A DNA stretch of 64,000 nucleotides from Lutjanus erythropterus (GCA_020091685.1 CM034592.1:38098705-38162704), one strand, 5' to 3'; shown: positions 21,772 through 34,219, counted from the stretch's first letter. The notes: a model not told the origin generated them from the letters alone. Translations and numbers: made by a program.

Positions 21772-24261
21772 GCCTTTGTCTTATCTGGTGGTTGAAAGAA
21801 TTTAGCCGTTGTGCCGTTGGCTGCAAGTCGGTGTTCCAGCCTTGCGAGGAATTTTGCCCGTATTTACAGTGCTCCCGCCCACAAAATAGTTCCAGTGTCC
21901 GTGGCAGAAAAACAAAGCTTGACAAACCTGTCCTGCCTAAATGCTGTTGATTATCTTGAATATGATTAGCTAACTGCTGTTCACAGTCAGTTGCATTCAG
22001 CCTATATGCTAATTCAAGGGATTAGACATCGGTATTGTATTTGTGGAACAGAAAAGTGTATTCATCTTAGACATAACAGCTGTCATGTATGCATTTCAGA
22101 GAATCTGAAAAATTTAGCTCAAAATGGCTTCATCCCAAGATTTAACAGTGTAACGTCAGTATATCATATTCATACTGTGTTACACACAGCTGAATAACCC
22201 TTCTGCTCGGTCATACATACCTCTGTTCTCAACATGGCATCAACATGTTCCCTCGGCAGCTCTCCTACACTCAATAATACATTAGTTTGTGTGTGTGTGC
22301 CAGCAGTAACAGATGATGCAGGATTTTATCCCGCTTGACTGTAATCGCCATGTAGAGTGAACCACCTTAACTTTTGGGCTGAAGCAGTACAACACATTAC
22401 CGTCCGATAACGCTGCTCTGCTTTGAAAAGACAGCAGTTCCACCAGCGCTGCTCTCACACTGTTCATGTTATCTCATGTTAACGTACTATTGTTTATGTT
22501 TTATATGCAAATAACCAACATCAGAGGAACTTATCTACTGAACAAGACCCTTTGTGTTTCTCTTAGATGACAACTAAATATTGTAAGAGGCCACAGTAAC
22601 CTTTCAATGTTAATGAAGAATCAGGATGCAAAAACCTTTTTTAATGCTGTGAAATCTGCATGTTTGTGGCTGAAGAGCTGAAATCAATCAGAACTTTACT
22701 CTGAAATCCATAAACTGTACATAGCAAGTTTTGCAAATGTTACCTAAAGTACAAGGGGGACAAAATATCTAATCCTGAGATGCTGTTTACATAAAAGTGT
22801 TGCCTAGTGACGCTTTAAGTACTCAGTTGACCCTAAACAGCCATTTGAGTGAGGAAAGATTGCACAGCAAATGATTATTTTATCTACTTTTTGGAACAGA
22901 GTACCCATGAGGGAAAAATAAGCCTAATTTTCATTTTATCTGAGCAATTTCTCCTCTCCAGCTCCTTCTACTCTCAGACTACTTTAGCTCCTACCTGCAC
23001 TACTAACACCTGCTGCTCATTTTTACAAATTTCAGCCACCAGTTGCAGCACTGAATGTACTGTTGCTGAGGAGCAGTTCAGTTGGATGGAGAGGGAGAAC
23101 TGTTGCAGGATTTATGATTTAATTAATTTTATATTTACATTAATGGAAGTCAATCCTTCTCTGTTGGAGTACAGATAAAGTTTTTCCTCACTTTACACTT
23201 GCCTGACATATTTTTTCCCCCTCCTTGGATTACTGAGACATTTGTCATTCGTCTGCTGAGTTTGTATTTTCAACACGCTTCATTTTTATGAATGCCCAAA
23301 TGACTAAAAGGTTCCAGTAGCGATCCAGGACATGTTTATGCTAATGTTACAGCTCGGCTGTTCCCTGGAAACTTCACCCGCATGGGTGTGGTTTTGCAGA
23401 ACAGGCAGTGAACGCTCTGCTACCATCTCATCCACTGCTCTGAGTGCATGCATTCAATATATGACATCAGTTTACTTAATCCGTGTCAAGAATGAAGGTT
23501 TACAGCATATACTATTCATGTTTCATTTATTTTGTGCATTTGGTCTCACACCTCTGTCTGCCTTTGGGCATCTATTGATGCAACTAACTTACACTGATAT
23601 CAGAATACAGACCCCCCATCTGAGTAGATTTTTCTTGTTAGTTAGTGCTAAAATATATTGATATTTTGATGATTTTGTGTACATAAAGTTAAGATGGACA
23701 ACTTGGGAATTTATCAATAATCAGGTAAAAGTCATTTGACAATCTGCAGGGAAGCTTAGTCATGTTTGCAGCCATGTACCCATGTAAATAAATGATCACA
23801 ACAACTCGTCCCTGATCATGGTTACGAACAGGCGTGGAGTCTTCTGCAAGTTTAATCTTGTGGTCAAGGCTGAGATTAGGTTAATAAGCAAGTTTTTAGG
23901 TTACAGGTGAGGTGAGGAGATAATCCAGTGCAAGCCAACAAGGACACGCATCAGGCACACAACAGTCTGCGTGGATGTAAGGCAGCACCCCCCGGTGAGT
24001 TTTTAGTGAGTCCTGTTCCACCAGTGCTGAAGCTACACACAGTTTACTAGACAAAGAGAAATTTAGTAACAGAGCTAACAGGACTAAATGCTCATTTTCA
24101 ACCAGTAGCTGATTATAAATAAAATCAGATTTAAAAAGAGTACACGAAACATGAGTGCCTCCTTACATGCTCAAGGAGCTACATATCATTATTGTTTCCC
24201 TGCTACAACAAATCCAAATGTCTCTCTCTGTGGGCCTCTCTCATTTAGTTTTAGTTTTTTA
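21772..24261. other. Spacer, no gene recognised
   Basis: Two open frames of about 109 codons (22849-23178 and 23332-23661) have no recognisable domain and are likely chance. Short (GT)n at about 22286-22300. Otherwise AT-rich unique-looking DNA. Confidence 0.3.
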
Positions 24262-24375
24262 GTCCACAAACACTGCTGGAGTTTCACAGGAAAACAGCGT
24301 TGCAGACTCTCCGAAACAAGTTCAGTGAATGGTGACCAGTTTGCATTTTCATGTTTGGGTGAACTATCCCTTTAA
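24262..24375 (-). mobile_element. Truncated inverted copy of the TTAA element
   Basis: Ends TTTGGGTGAACTATCCCTTTAA at 24375, the same terminus as the 21352 copy but on the opposite strand; the inner part CTGCTGGAGTTTCACAGGAA with AACAGCGTTGCAG is the reverse complement of 21694-21730. The other end is missing. Confidence 0.6.
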
Positions 24376-24509
24376 GACATGATTTTGTTTCTGATAGTAT
24401 TCAGCATCCATAAAAGGCTGTAAAAAATATCCCTCACACGTGTCGTCTAACTCTGTTCTGGTGTGCAGCTAGCTAACACTGCTGTGTGGTGGAATCATGG
24501 ATGTCTGGT

Positions 24510-24546
24510 ATTTTATGAACTGGATACTGGATCCAGTTCATAAAAT
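24510..24546. repeat. Perfect 16-base inverted repeat, 5-base loop
   Basis: Arms ATTTTATGAACTGGAT (24510-24525) and ATCCAGTTCATAAAAT (24531-24546) flank ACTGG. It is not obviously part of a larger element. Confidence 0.85.
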
Positions 24547-24873
24547 CTGGCACCCGTTCATTGTGATGAAAGCTGTTCACCCAGCACAAACACTAATCCA
24601 TCCATGGGCGGAAGGCAAAGCATGATTAGTTCATGAGCACAAGAAGAAAATCCTTTGATTTTTTCCTTCTGAGTGGGCAGCTTTATTAGCATGTACTCAG
24701 GGCCTTTGGTGCTTTTCTTTGTTGGTGTGACAGGAAACAAAAGACTTACATGCACACAATTCTAATGCTGCTTTCTTGTAGCTTACAGTACGAGCTGCTG
24801 ATCATTTTAAGACGATTCAGTTGTATTTTAACTTGGCTCATGTGTAAATAAATCATAGGTGCTGATGTTCCTT

Positions 24874-24885
24874 CCAGTAGGGGGC
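24874..24885 (+). promoter_or_regulatory. CTCF-like motif
   Basis: CCAGTAGGGGGC, followed by TTG, matches the CTCF core form CCAGYAGGGGGC. Motif match only. Confidence 0.4.
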
Positions 24886-26259
24886 TTGCAGATGTGTGCC
24901 CGGTGGAAGAACAGAGATTTTGAAGGTGGTGGTAATGCTTTATCCCTCCAGCACCCTTGGAGGAAAGTTGATGTACAGCATTAACTACTCATTGGTCTGC
25001 CCTTTCGCCTCTCTCCCCCTCCTTCTTCCCAGATCACTGTCTATATCCGGGCCAGCATCCTGAGTGCAGCGCGCTCTCATGTTCCAGATATTAAATTACT
25101 CATGAAATATTTGCTTGGCCTCCAGGGTCTGCTGCAGCCTGCTCCGAAACCTCCACTTAGCCCCTGAAACGTCTCCGAGTGTAGGCTTGTGTCACCTCTC
25201 GGAGGAAGGTCAATTTTTCCAATTTAGAAACGGCGCATTACAGGCCATTTCAGATTGCATTAGCGTTAGATTTCTGCTCTTGTCACCTTTTTCCTCCTCC
25301 TTCCCGCCGTACCTCTCGTCTTCCTTTCTGTCCAGACGGGGAGGGCTGCTTTCCTAAAACAAGCAGTCTGAGAGGTTGAACATTGCATGATTCAGTAACA
25401 AGAAAAGGCCTGATCACTCACGCTGGGTGCACTTGACTGTACCAGAAAGTTCCATCAAACTCAGTGAACCTTGAAGACATTTTAAAGATACAGTCAGCTG
25501 CAGAGTTCAGAAGGACAGCAGGAGAGTTAGAAACTGTCTAGACTGAGGCGTTACGATTGGACACAATGGCTACTGTTTTTTAAATTTATTAAAAATTAAA
25601 TTTAAGATAGAATTCATATTGGAACTAGACTAATAATCTGCAGTATCATGCCAGCAAAAGTTAGATTTACATTTACATATGACATTTATAAAAAAGCAGA
25701 ATTCTGACTGCATTAATATTGTACATATTGCAAATATACATTAAACAAATAGCCAAAATAAATGATAACTTGTGAATAATTGAGTAAAAACAGCACATAA
25801 ACAATTACAGCAACTTGCTATTTGATACAAACATAAATACGCCACTAAATCTGAATATTTATGACATGTTTTTTTTTAATAATTTACTGTGTTCATGAAT
25901 ATTATATGATGTATTTAAAGAGCTCATTTCCAAACAGTGTTGGATGGTAATAAAATTCTAAAATCTTTGTTTTCTGAAACACAATATGATTATGAAATGG
26001 ATGTTTTTTGTTTTTTGTTTTTTCAGAAGGATCACACTTTGCTTGGACATGTTTTGTTAATCATTTTGGACGACTGTCAGCTCTCTAAAAAATGCCAAAA
26101 TGCTTCTGTTGTCATTTTTTAGGAAATCACACAGGCAGTTGGAGTGTGTATGTCAGAATATCCAAGCAGACTGAAGTTCCCATTTATTCACATATATTCA
26201 AATTAGTTTATCAACTTAAAGATAATGACTGAAGCAAAAATGACCATTGGATAGACATC

Positions 26260-26261
<2 letters not shown>
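24886..26261. other. Spacer; unique-looking stretch at 25010-25360
   Basis: 25010-25360 has higher complexity and low A/T tracts (e.g. TTAAATTACTCATGAAATAT, GCGCATTACAGGCCATTTC) and could be conserved non-coding DNA. The rest is AT-rich. No gene recognised. Confidence 0.3.
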
Positions 26262-26319
<58 letters not shown>

Positions 26320-26325
26320 TGTGTC
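26262..26325. repeat. (GT)n microsatellite
   Basis: About 30 nearly pure GT units; long enough to be length-polymorphic. Confidence 0.9.
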
Positions 26326-26994
26326 TCAGACTGGGTGGTGTACAGTATGCAGACGCCAGGACTGGCGAGCTGAGGAGCTTCAGCTGAAAGAAAGACCGGC
26401 AGTCTGAGGAGGAGGAGACGTAGGTTTCTGCAGTGTGTAGTTTTGGTCATGCAGTGTTGTGCAGCTGGGTTGAACCAATGAGGATTCATTTTCAGACCTG
26501 ATTAAATCATGCTTTAACTTTAAATTATGTTGCATCAAACTTTTAAACTACCTTAAAATTTAGAAAAAAATAAAATCAAATAGTTTTTACTCTAAACTTA
26601 GATTTAATGTAATTCTGTTGCACCAAAACCTTAAACTGTGATCTAGTTTTAGCTTTAAACTTACACTTGTGGTCGTAGTTTAACCTTTATAACAGCTGCC
26701 TTTTGAGATGGATTGAGCAAAATAATCAAGTTCATCTAAGAAAGTTAGGGGACAGACTCAACCCAGTTGAGTTTTATGCTGTGTCTCTTCTTTCTTTCAC
26801 TCTTTCTTTAACTCTGCCAGTTGCTACCAGACAGCATCTTTTTTCCTTACTGTGTTGCCTGATTTTTTTTTTAATCTTTTAAGCTTCTATTACTTGGTCC
26901 TGTTGCTCCATTAATTTGGCCAACAAGTTTTTCTCAAAGGAGGAGAAATTCGATCTTTTCTGCTGAGCCATCTTGAGCAGGCTAATTAGGCTAA
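26326..26994. other. Spacer, nothing recognised
   Basis: AT-rich; no gene or element seen. Confidence 0.3.
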
Positions 26995-27292
26995 CTAGAT
27001 TTTTAGCTAGCTACCAAACAATGTGATGTTTTGTTAACTTTTTACCTAGGTAGCAAACGGCACAATGTTTTGTTAACTTTTTAGCTAGTTTGCAAAAAAA
27101 TTAACTTTTTGTTAACTTGTTTGTTAGCTAGCAAACAGTGTAACATCTTGTTACTTTTAAGCTAGCTAACAAACAAGTTAACAAAAAGTTACATTTTTTT
27201 AAACAAGGTTATGTTTTAACTTGTTAGCTAGGAAACAATGTAGCCTTTTGCTAACTGTTTACCTATCTAGCAAACAATGTAATGTTTGTAAA
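26995..27292. repeat. Degenerate minisatellite, about 38-45 base unit
   Basis: About seven units of the form TTAGCTAGCTAnCAAACAATGT followed by (G)ATGTTTTGTTAACTTTT; unit starts near 27001, 27045, 27083, 27124, 27158, 27218 and 27262. Units differ and one (27158-27190) is partly inverted. An (ATTT)n tract follows at about 27357-27400. Confidence 0.65.
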
Positions 27293-27356
27293 GTGACAAT
27301 ACTGAGCAGATGAAAGTCCCCCCACCCCCCTTTTGCTAGTTCCTTACAACATTTGA

Positions 27357-27400
27357 ATTTATTTATTTATCTATTTATTTATTTACTTATTTATTTAATT
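27357..27400. repeat. (ATTT)n microsatellite
   Basis: ATTT units with scattered C substitutions. Confidence 0.8.
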
Positions 27401-28765
27401 TGGGTGCACAAGCATCTCCATATTGGTTAAACTATTCAATTTTTGGTTTAGTATATTATATTTTGCAGTCTGCTTAATTTTAAATCTTGATTTCCTAAAT
27501 TTAATCCTAGTTTTGCTGAACAGAACTTATCTTAGATTCAAGTCTACTCCAGTCTAACAGTTACAGGTTGAAGTCTCACCGGAGCTCCACTCATAAAAAA
27601 AATCACTTAATATGTTGAGTTTCTTTCAAAAAATCTGAAATGTAGAGAGACTTTGCCTTCAGGAAAGAAAACAAATAAGCATGTGAAGTAATGTTTCAGC
27701 CCAGATTGCAGACACTGAATAATTTTATTAACACCTGCAAGTAGTTTCCTTGAATATTTCAAGATGTGTAAAATTATGTTTGTCTACATTCTGACCATTT
27801 AACTGCTTAATCTCTTCCATTATGTTTCTGAGTTCCAACAAACATCATCAAAACAATGTGCAAACTCATTTTGCGCTGCAATAATAAGTCACATTTACAT
27901 TTTTAAATAATTACAGCATTTCTCTCCCTAATGTAACCTGTTATTTCTGCGACTTGGAGGCACATCAGAAGCAGATAAAGCAACGAGAAGCAGATGTAAA
28001 GATTCCTCTGACTTCAGACCTCAAGCATTCCCATATGGCCACCGAAGGCCTCACAAGTGCACTGTGCCTTCACTTATGGATCTCAGCTAAAAGGTGAGAA
28101 TCCAGTCACCCGTGATTATTACCAGCTCACTCATGAAATCGCCAACCACGGGGCAGTGATGGAGCGAGGAGAGACAGTCAGAGATCAGGAGCTGTTTTCT
28201 ATCAGACAGAGACAGAACCAGTACACACACAGAGCTGCTTTGTTTAGCTTCACCACCTGACAAACACCAGGAAAAACATATTTTAGTGTCTCGGGCTGGA
28301 AAAGGAAATATGCATGCAAATGTTGGACACCGAAGTCATTCCTGTCTTCCACAAGTAATACTGTGTTACTTTAAATTCACACACATGAAATATTTATATT
28401 CCACTGAGAAGCTTTTCCATTTCCTCCAGCATTGTGTTTATTACATCCAGATTAGATTCAGTGTTTTTATCAGCGTGCAGCAGTCTATATAGTCCAGCGC
28501 ACCAAGCTGAATCAGGAGTGTTTGTGAGAATTACACTTACAGTAAGTGAAAAAATACTTTTCTCGCTGCCATGCCTGCAGAAAATTAATGTTTTCCCATA
28601 TACAAACCGAGGTTTTATTAATGCATAACTGAGTGTTAAGAATTTAGATGATCCAGACCATGAAGCATACTTGACCTAAAATAGGATTTAACAGCTCTCT
28701 GAACCTCAGAAAGTGGGAGCTTTTATTACGCTCCCACATCGCTGTATGTGTGTGTGTGTGTATCT
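27401..28765. other. Spacer, no gene recognised
   Basis: AT-rich with a unique-looking patch at 27950-28260. Short (GT)n at about 28745-28761. Open frames of 60-68 codons have no support. Confidence 0.3.
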
Positions 28766-29015
28766 GGAAACCCTTTACAAAAGGCACATAAAACTATAAG
28801 GCCCCTCTGAGGTTGGCTATCCGCACTATCCCAATACTCCAGAAACACGGCGTATAAATCATTCAAATCATATCTGTGATTCTGCTGCATGGCCGCCGGC
28901 TTCTGAATCTCCACATCCTGGATAGAGTGCTTCCCCCAGAGTTTCTCACACTGATGACTCTGCGGCGTAAAGTTGGATTTATAACATCTGTGTACAGAGA
29001 ACAGAAGAACATCGG
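28766..29015 (-). other. Possible exon or conserved non-coding element
   Basis: On the minus strand a pyrimidine tract ending TTCTCTGTACACAG (28990-29003) looks like a splice acceptor and is followed by about 75 codons without a stop in one frame (containing SHQCEKLWGKHSIQDVEIQK and DLNDLYAVFLEYWDS). No protein family is recognised and no good donor closes it. The base composition is more complex than the surroundings. It may equally be conserved non-coding sequence. Confidence 0.25.
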
Positions 29016-30160
29016 CACTGAAATTTCCCTTTTCATTTGAGTAAAGGTACATTCTAAAAAATACACTTTATTTTCTGGTGTGTTAAGTTTTATATGACCA
29101 CAATGGGCATAAACCTTAAGGCTTTATTGTGTTTTCATGCTCAGTGATTATTAATGTATGTAATGACTGCAATGCAGTGTTTTATCATCAAATAAAATCA
29201 TTCAGTCATTCACTGAACTGGGTCCTAAAGACCTCGGGCTCTCTGTAACAGCTCAAAAAAAAAAAAAAATAAATAAAATAAAAATGACTTTATCAACTTA
29301 GAATAAATATTTTACCTAATGACAAGTCAGGACATCTTCTACAAAAACTGAACCCCTCCCTCATGCATATGTCATACTTCCTTGCAGTCTAATTACGAAC
29401 AGGCTACACTGAGACAAGACAACAAGAATAGTTAGTGACCCATCCTATGTTCTGCACTCTGGCAAATTAAATAGATTTAAAAATAAAGTGGAAGAAAAGG
29501 ATGGATATCATTATTATTGTTGTATATATGTCTGCCAAGGTGTTTTGAGAACCTTTGTATGTATGTTTTTGGGTGTGCAATGTTGTCTTTTATGGCTGCA
29601 GCACTGGTGAAAATACCAAGAGAAAATTTCCCCTCTGTGAACAATAAAGTTAATCTTGGTTCTTGAATTTTGATCTTGAATGTGAATCAACACATCCTCA
29701 TACACACACAACAAAATTGTTAAGTAAAATGGACTTTTATTTATCCGTGATTCTTGGTGAAACTTTGATAAAACTTTTTACACAGGATTGCTCCCCAAAA
29801 TCCTGAATAAGTCAGACAGTCAGATCTCTCTGGTGGTCTAACTGACCCCAAACAAAAGTAATATCAGGTAACGTCACTGTTTAGGACAACACTGGCACAC
29901 AAATGAAATATATTTGTTGTTATAGTCAAAAAGAACACATACATCATATATATGTATGTGTTTATATCCTTTTATAGTGTATTAACAATGTTTTATACCC
30001 AGTCTTTATTTTATGAAATTTACTTTTCTACATATTGTGTTTAAATAAAGTTAGAAGAAAAGAAAGAGAACAAAAAATGTTGATTTTGAATTATTATAAT
30101 TTTGACACAAGCATGAATGTAAAGCAAGTAAAGTCAATGTCAACAAATATTCAAGGATTA
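29016..30160. other. Spacer with a possible LINE tail
   Basis: A poly(A) run at about 29256-29269. At 29620-29665, AATTTCCCCTCTGTGAACAA followed by TAAAGTTAATCTTG resembles the 3' end of fish LINEs (memory). No gene. Confidence 0.3.
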
Positions 30161-30228
30161 AATATAATATAATATATAATATAATATAATATAATATAAT
30201 ATAATATAATATAATATAATATAATATA
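30161..30228. repeat. (ATAAT)n microsatellite
   Basis: About 13 units of a five-base AT-only repeat. Confidence 0.85.
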
Positions 30229-31202
30229 GGTTAAAAAAATCAGGACCTAAAATAGTGAAAATAGTGAAAAAATACTGTAAAAACTATGAAACTTATTTGA
30301 ATCGAAGTGACTTCTTTATATATTTATTTTATCTGGAGAACTTTGTCTTAGACCAACCTTAGGTTATGAATGAAACGAAAATACTGGGGGTGTGCATGAT
30401 TCAAAGTCACGGATCATAAGACACTCTAAGATTTCAAAGGACAATCGTGGACATTAAGGACACACAGCTGTTGATAATGCAATATAACCCAGCTTCATTT
30501 AACTATTTATTTTACGTGATGTTGAAGTATTTTACATTTTAAATAGTTAAAAAAAATCTATGTTTTAATGTAATAACACAATATTTAATATATGTAATAA
30601 TTGGTTGGGAGCACTAAAACATTTAGAATTAAAGAATTAAAATAAATGGGGTGAGTCGTGGAGTCAAGATCTTCATCTATATAGACATCTAACCTTCTAT
30701 ATAATATCTAACCTATAAATGTTGTGGGCTTGTTGTGTGTTGTGTGGCTTTACGCTGAGCAGGGTATCATGCGCTCCTGAGCTATTTTTGCCCTTTGCTG
30801 ATAGACAAAACATACATTGTTGACATACATAGTTAATGGGTCAGTTCATCAACTTGCCATAAACGCGTCCATTATACGTACAGTTGAGTCTGCTGAGGCT
30901 GAGAGATGAGATAAGCTTCAGTGTAAACCAGCTTTCCAGTATAATTTATGACCCACAAGTCAAGCCAGATTAGGCCTGATTGGATCGCTGGTGCCATATG
31001 TGACCTACAATCTGTGCTCCGCTTGTACTGCGGGGCGGGAGGGTCAGTGATCTCCCTGGGCAAAGGTTGCCATGGGAACGACCTCTGGATGCTCCTCTCT
31101 CGCTCTTTGCAGCCCTCACACATCTTAAGGCAGAATTATCCAGGATTTCTTTATGTCAGGCCCGTATTCTTCTGCTCTATTTCACCACTCTGTTTCCTCT
31201 CT

Positions 31203-31203
<1 letters not shown>
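30229..31203. other. Spacer, nothing recognised
   Basis: AT-rich to about 30850. 30890-31190 is more complex with overlapping open frames on both strands but no recognisable protein. Confidence 0.3.
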
Positions 31204-31259
<56 letters not shown>

Positions 31260-31332
31260 CATGCACATACACACACACGTATGCATGCACGTACACACGC
31301 ATGCACATATGCACACATGCATGCACGCAAGC
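31204..31332. repeat. (CA)n microsatellite grading into ATGCAC variants
   Basis: Pure CA to about 31257, then degenerate CA with ATGCATGCAC and ATGCACAC variants. A second (CA)n lies at about 31427-31451. These tracts generate the His-Thr and Cys-Val frames on both strands, which are not genes. Confidence 0.9.
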
Positions 31333-31507
31333 AATCACAACATTTATGAGCAGTGGCATTTGGACATTGCACACATGCTGATACATATATGTTCTGTGCA
31401 TAAAAAACACCCACACAAAGAATACAAACACACACACACACACACACACACTGCATCAGTTTTCGTGCTCTTGATCAAACCAGGATGTTCAGCCACAAGA
31501 CATCTTG

Positions 31508-32198
31508 TACACTCTTAGAAATAATGCTAACTAGAACCATAATAGGTTCTTCAGCTTGTCCCCAAAGGAAAACCCTTTTTGGTTCCTGGTAGAACCTTTC
31601 ATAGAGGTTCCGCTTGGAACCCTTTCAGAGAGTTCTATCTAGAAATTTTAGATAGATTTATCTAGCACCCACCCAAAGGGTTCTACTAAAAACCTTTTTA
31701 AATTTTAAGGGTTTCATGTAGAACCCACCCAAGGGGATCTACTAAGAACATTTTTATATTCCAAAGGTTTCCTCCAGAACCCCCCTATGAGAGATTCTAA
31801 AGGAGAACCCTTCCATGGTGCAATGGTTCCACCCAGAACCTTCGCTCCCCATCCTCACTGGGGGTTTTATCTAGGATCTTTCCACCCTCTACCCCTGATC
31901 CTGGGGCTTGTACCAAAATCACTTTTGTATTCCAAGAGTTTCCTTTAGGAACCACACAAGGGATCCTACTGAGAACCTTTTTTATATTCCAAGAACCCTT
32001 CAATATTATGGTAGAAAGAACCCTTTCTTGTAAAGGGGTTCTTTGGATAAAAAGGCATCTTGATGGAACTCTTAGTCTTACAAATAACACTTGATGAACC
32101 CTTTTTTTCAAAGAAGGTTCTTGAGAGGAAAATGCCTCTGGGTAGAACCTCAGCCCTTCAGAGATAACCCTTTTGGAACCCTTATTTCGGAGAGTGTA
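31508..32198. mobile_element. TIR element filled with GAACCCTT-like repeats
   Basis: Starts TACACTCTTAGAAATAATG and ends CTTATTTCGGAGAGTGTA, an imperfect terminal inverted repeat. The interior is built of reiterated pieces such as AGAACCCTT, GGTTCC, TTCTACTnAGAACnTTTTTA and CTAGAACC (over a dozen occurrences). Length 691 bases, with no transposase. The ACACTCT(T/C)..AAATAA..GGGTTC end is widespread in fish (memory). No clear target duplication was found. Confidence 0.6.
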
Positions 32199-33192
32199 TA
32201 CTCGCTTATTAAATCAGGCAAATGTTAAAACTCTGGCAGTCCAACAAATATTTAACTTGTATGTTACATTTGTTTTTTCATGCTATTTTACATACTCTAT
32301 AATCCAATTTATAAAACGACATTCTTTACTTGTTTTGGGAAGTCAACTCTGCTGAACGTCATCTAAGGATCTTTGAGCCTGCAGAAAAATTTCTGGTCGG
32401 TGGTGACAAATTTGTGCTAGCCTGCACAGAAAGACTGTAGCCACAAGCTATTGAGCTTGGAAAGTTACCATGTCTGTTCATGCTGAAACTTCAAAGCTGA
32501 ATTCAACATGATCTGTGATTCACCTCTGAATTTTAAGTCATTCCATGCACACTTTAAAGGACAACTACCTCTTATTTTTATCCTTCAGTGTATAATGGCT
32601 TTTAGTTAAATGGGGCGATTTACCGCACGCATTGAGCTGCTACCACAGACTCGAGGGGAGCACTTCGTTGGCGGTTATAATGGTCATTATAGGTTAAAAT
32701 TGTGACTTGGTTTCAGGATAAGAAATAGAGAGGTCAGACTAAGGGCCTCTAAGAAAAATAAATTCCTTTTCTTAAGTCTGCTGAGATCAACTCTGAAAAA
32801 ACACTAAGAAAGCAGAAAGAGATCCTGTTGCAAAGTCATTATATTGCAGCGAACACGAGAGAAAATATAATTGGATCCCTCTGGAGATTCCCAAGTCCTC
32901 TCCCTGCTTCCTCTCAGGGTTGAGGTTAAATACAAAGGAAATACAATAAAGAGGTAATATCCCTCTGAGCAGCAACCAAGTTAAATTAACCGTTTTTTAC
33001 ACTTTCCAGCGGTGAAAGCATCTACATTTAGAGCCCATGAAGTCATTAAACGACTGCAGGATTTTTATTAGATCTTTATTGAACTGTGCACGTGTGAAAA
33101 TACCTGTACAGTAGCTAATACCTTAAAAGGCCATAAAATCACTAACACAACATGACTCTGTGATACACTGATGTGAGGACATGCAGCATTAG
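32199..33192. other. Spacer; candidate conserved stretch 32600-33080
   Basis: 32600-33080 is complex, low-repeat DNA with phrases such as GCGATTTACCGCACGCATTG and TTGCAAAGTCATTATATTGC. No open frame of note. Conservation is a guess from texture. Confidence 0.3.
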
Positions 33193-33236
33193 CAGCGGTG
33201 GAAGAAGTGTTCACATGCTTTGCTTAAGTGAAAGTA

Positions 33237-33827
33237 GGGGAAATCGTCACGGGGGCGATTGTAAGACACTTAATTTCTCTAAGCAGACACAAAATAAAGT
33301 GATGACACTGTACCTGCTTTGTAAAATTCTTCAATATGAAATTTACTTTAATTTTGTGCATAACCTTTCTTCTGTGGTCTAATGTTTACATGCATTAATT
33401 TGATCTTTAGATTGCTGGTTAAAAATTAACATGAACAAACTATATTAATATTAGTGTTACTAGCTAGCACAGAAGATTTTATCATGGCTGCAAGATCAGG
33501 TCACATGGCCCAGTGTAAGCGCCTTGTTTGATGTACTCTTGAACACATTTCACTTAATTACTTTTAACTTAATTACTAATTCAAATAATTAAAATCTAGT
33601 TATCACTGGAATAGCTGCCAAGCTGTAGAAACACTTGCTCTGTATGCATATGATGCCTGACATATAAAATAATTTTAATCATATATTAAAAAAAACCTTC
33701 AGTATCATTATCAGATACTACAGTGCTAATTTAATTACTGTTAATATGACTTTTTACGTGTTATAAATGCTCCCACCAAGGGGACAAATAAAATGAAAAA
33801 AATGGTACAATGGTCCCCCAGCTCCCC
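33237..33827. mobile_element. 591-base insertion flanked by TA inside the hAT element
   Basis: The host reads GTGAAAGTA|CTAATACAGC once the insert is removed; TA at 33235-33236 and 33828-33829 flank it. The insert ends GGGGA... and ...TCCCC are inverted. TA duplication with inverted ends is typical of Tc1/mariner-type elements. No transposase is visible; the inner sequence is AT-rich. Confidence 0.5.
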
Positions 33828-34219
33828 TACTAATACAGCAAAGCAAAAAATTCATTTACAAGTAAAAGTCCTACATAAAATAATCTCACTTAAGTAAAAC
33901 TACATGAGTATTAGTGGCAAAATGTAGTTAAATTACTGAAGTAAAGGTACCATTCTGGTTCCTCTGACTGATATATTATAGACATCATTATTTGTATCTA
34001 CATCTGAATCTGTTGAGCCGACAAAATGATGTAATATTGGCATACAATTAAATATTTCCACCTCCTCATACTGTACTTTCATTCAAAAATCTGAAACTGA
34101 ACAAAGGTTTTATAAATCAAAATACTGTGTTATTCATCGGAAATCTCGGTGCCTTAAATCAGTCATTGATTGAGGTAGATGTGACCAAGGTAATCTTGGA
34201 GCTGACTTTTTCAGAATAG

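Noticed and set aside
26995-27292. Regularly spaced short repeats, considered as a CRISPR-like array
   Set aside because: Repeats are degenerate, spacers are not unique and the genome is plainly vertebrate; it is a minisatellite.
31151-31518. Open frames of 90-133 codons on both strands
   Set aside because: They are translations of the CA/GT microsatellite (poly His-Thr, Cys-Val) and are not genes.
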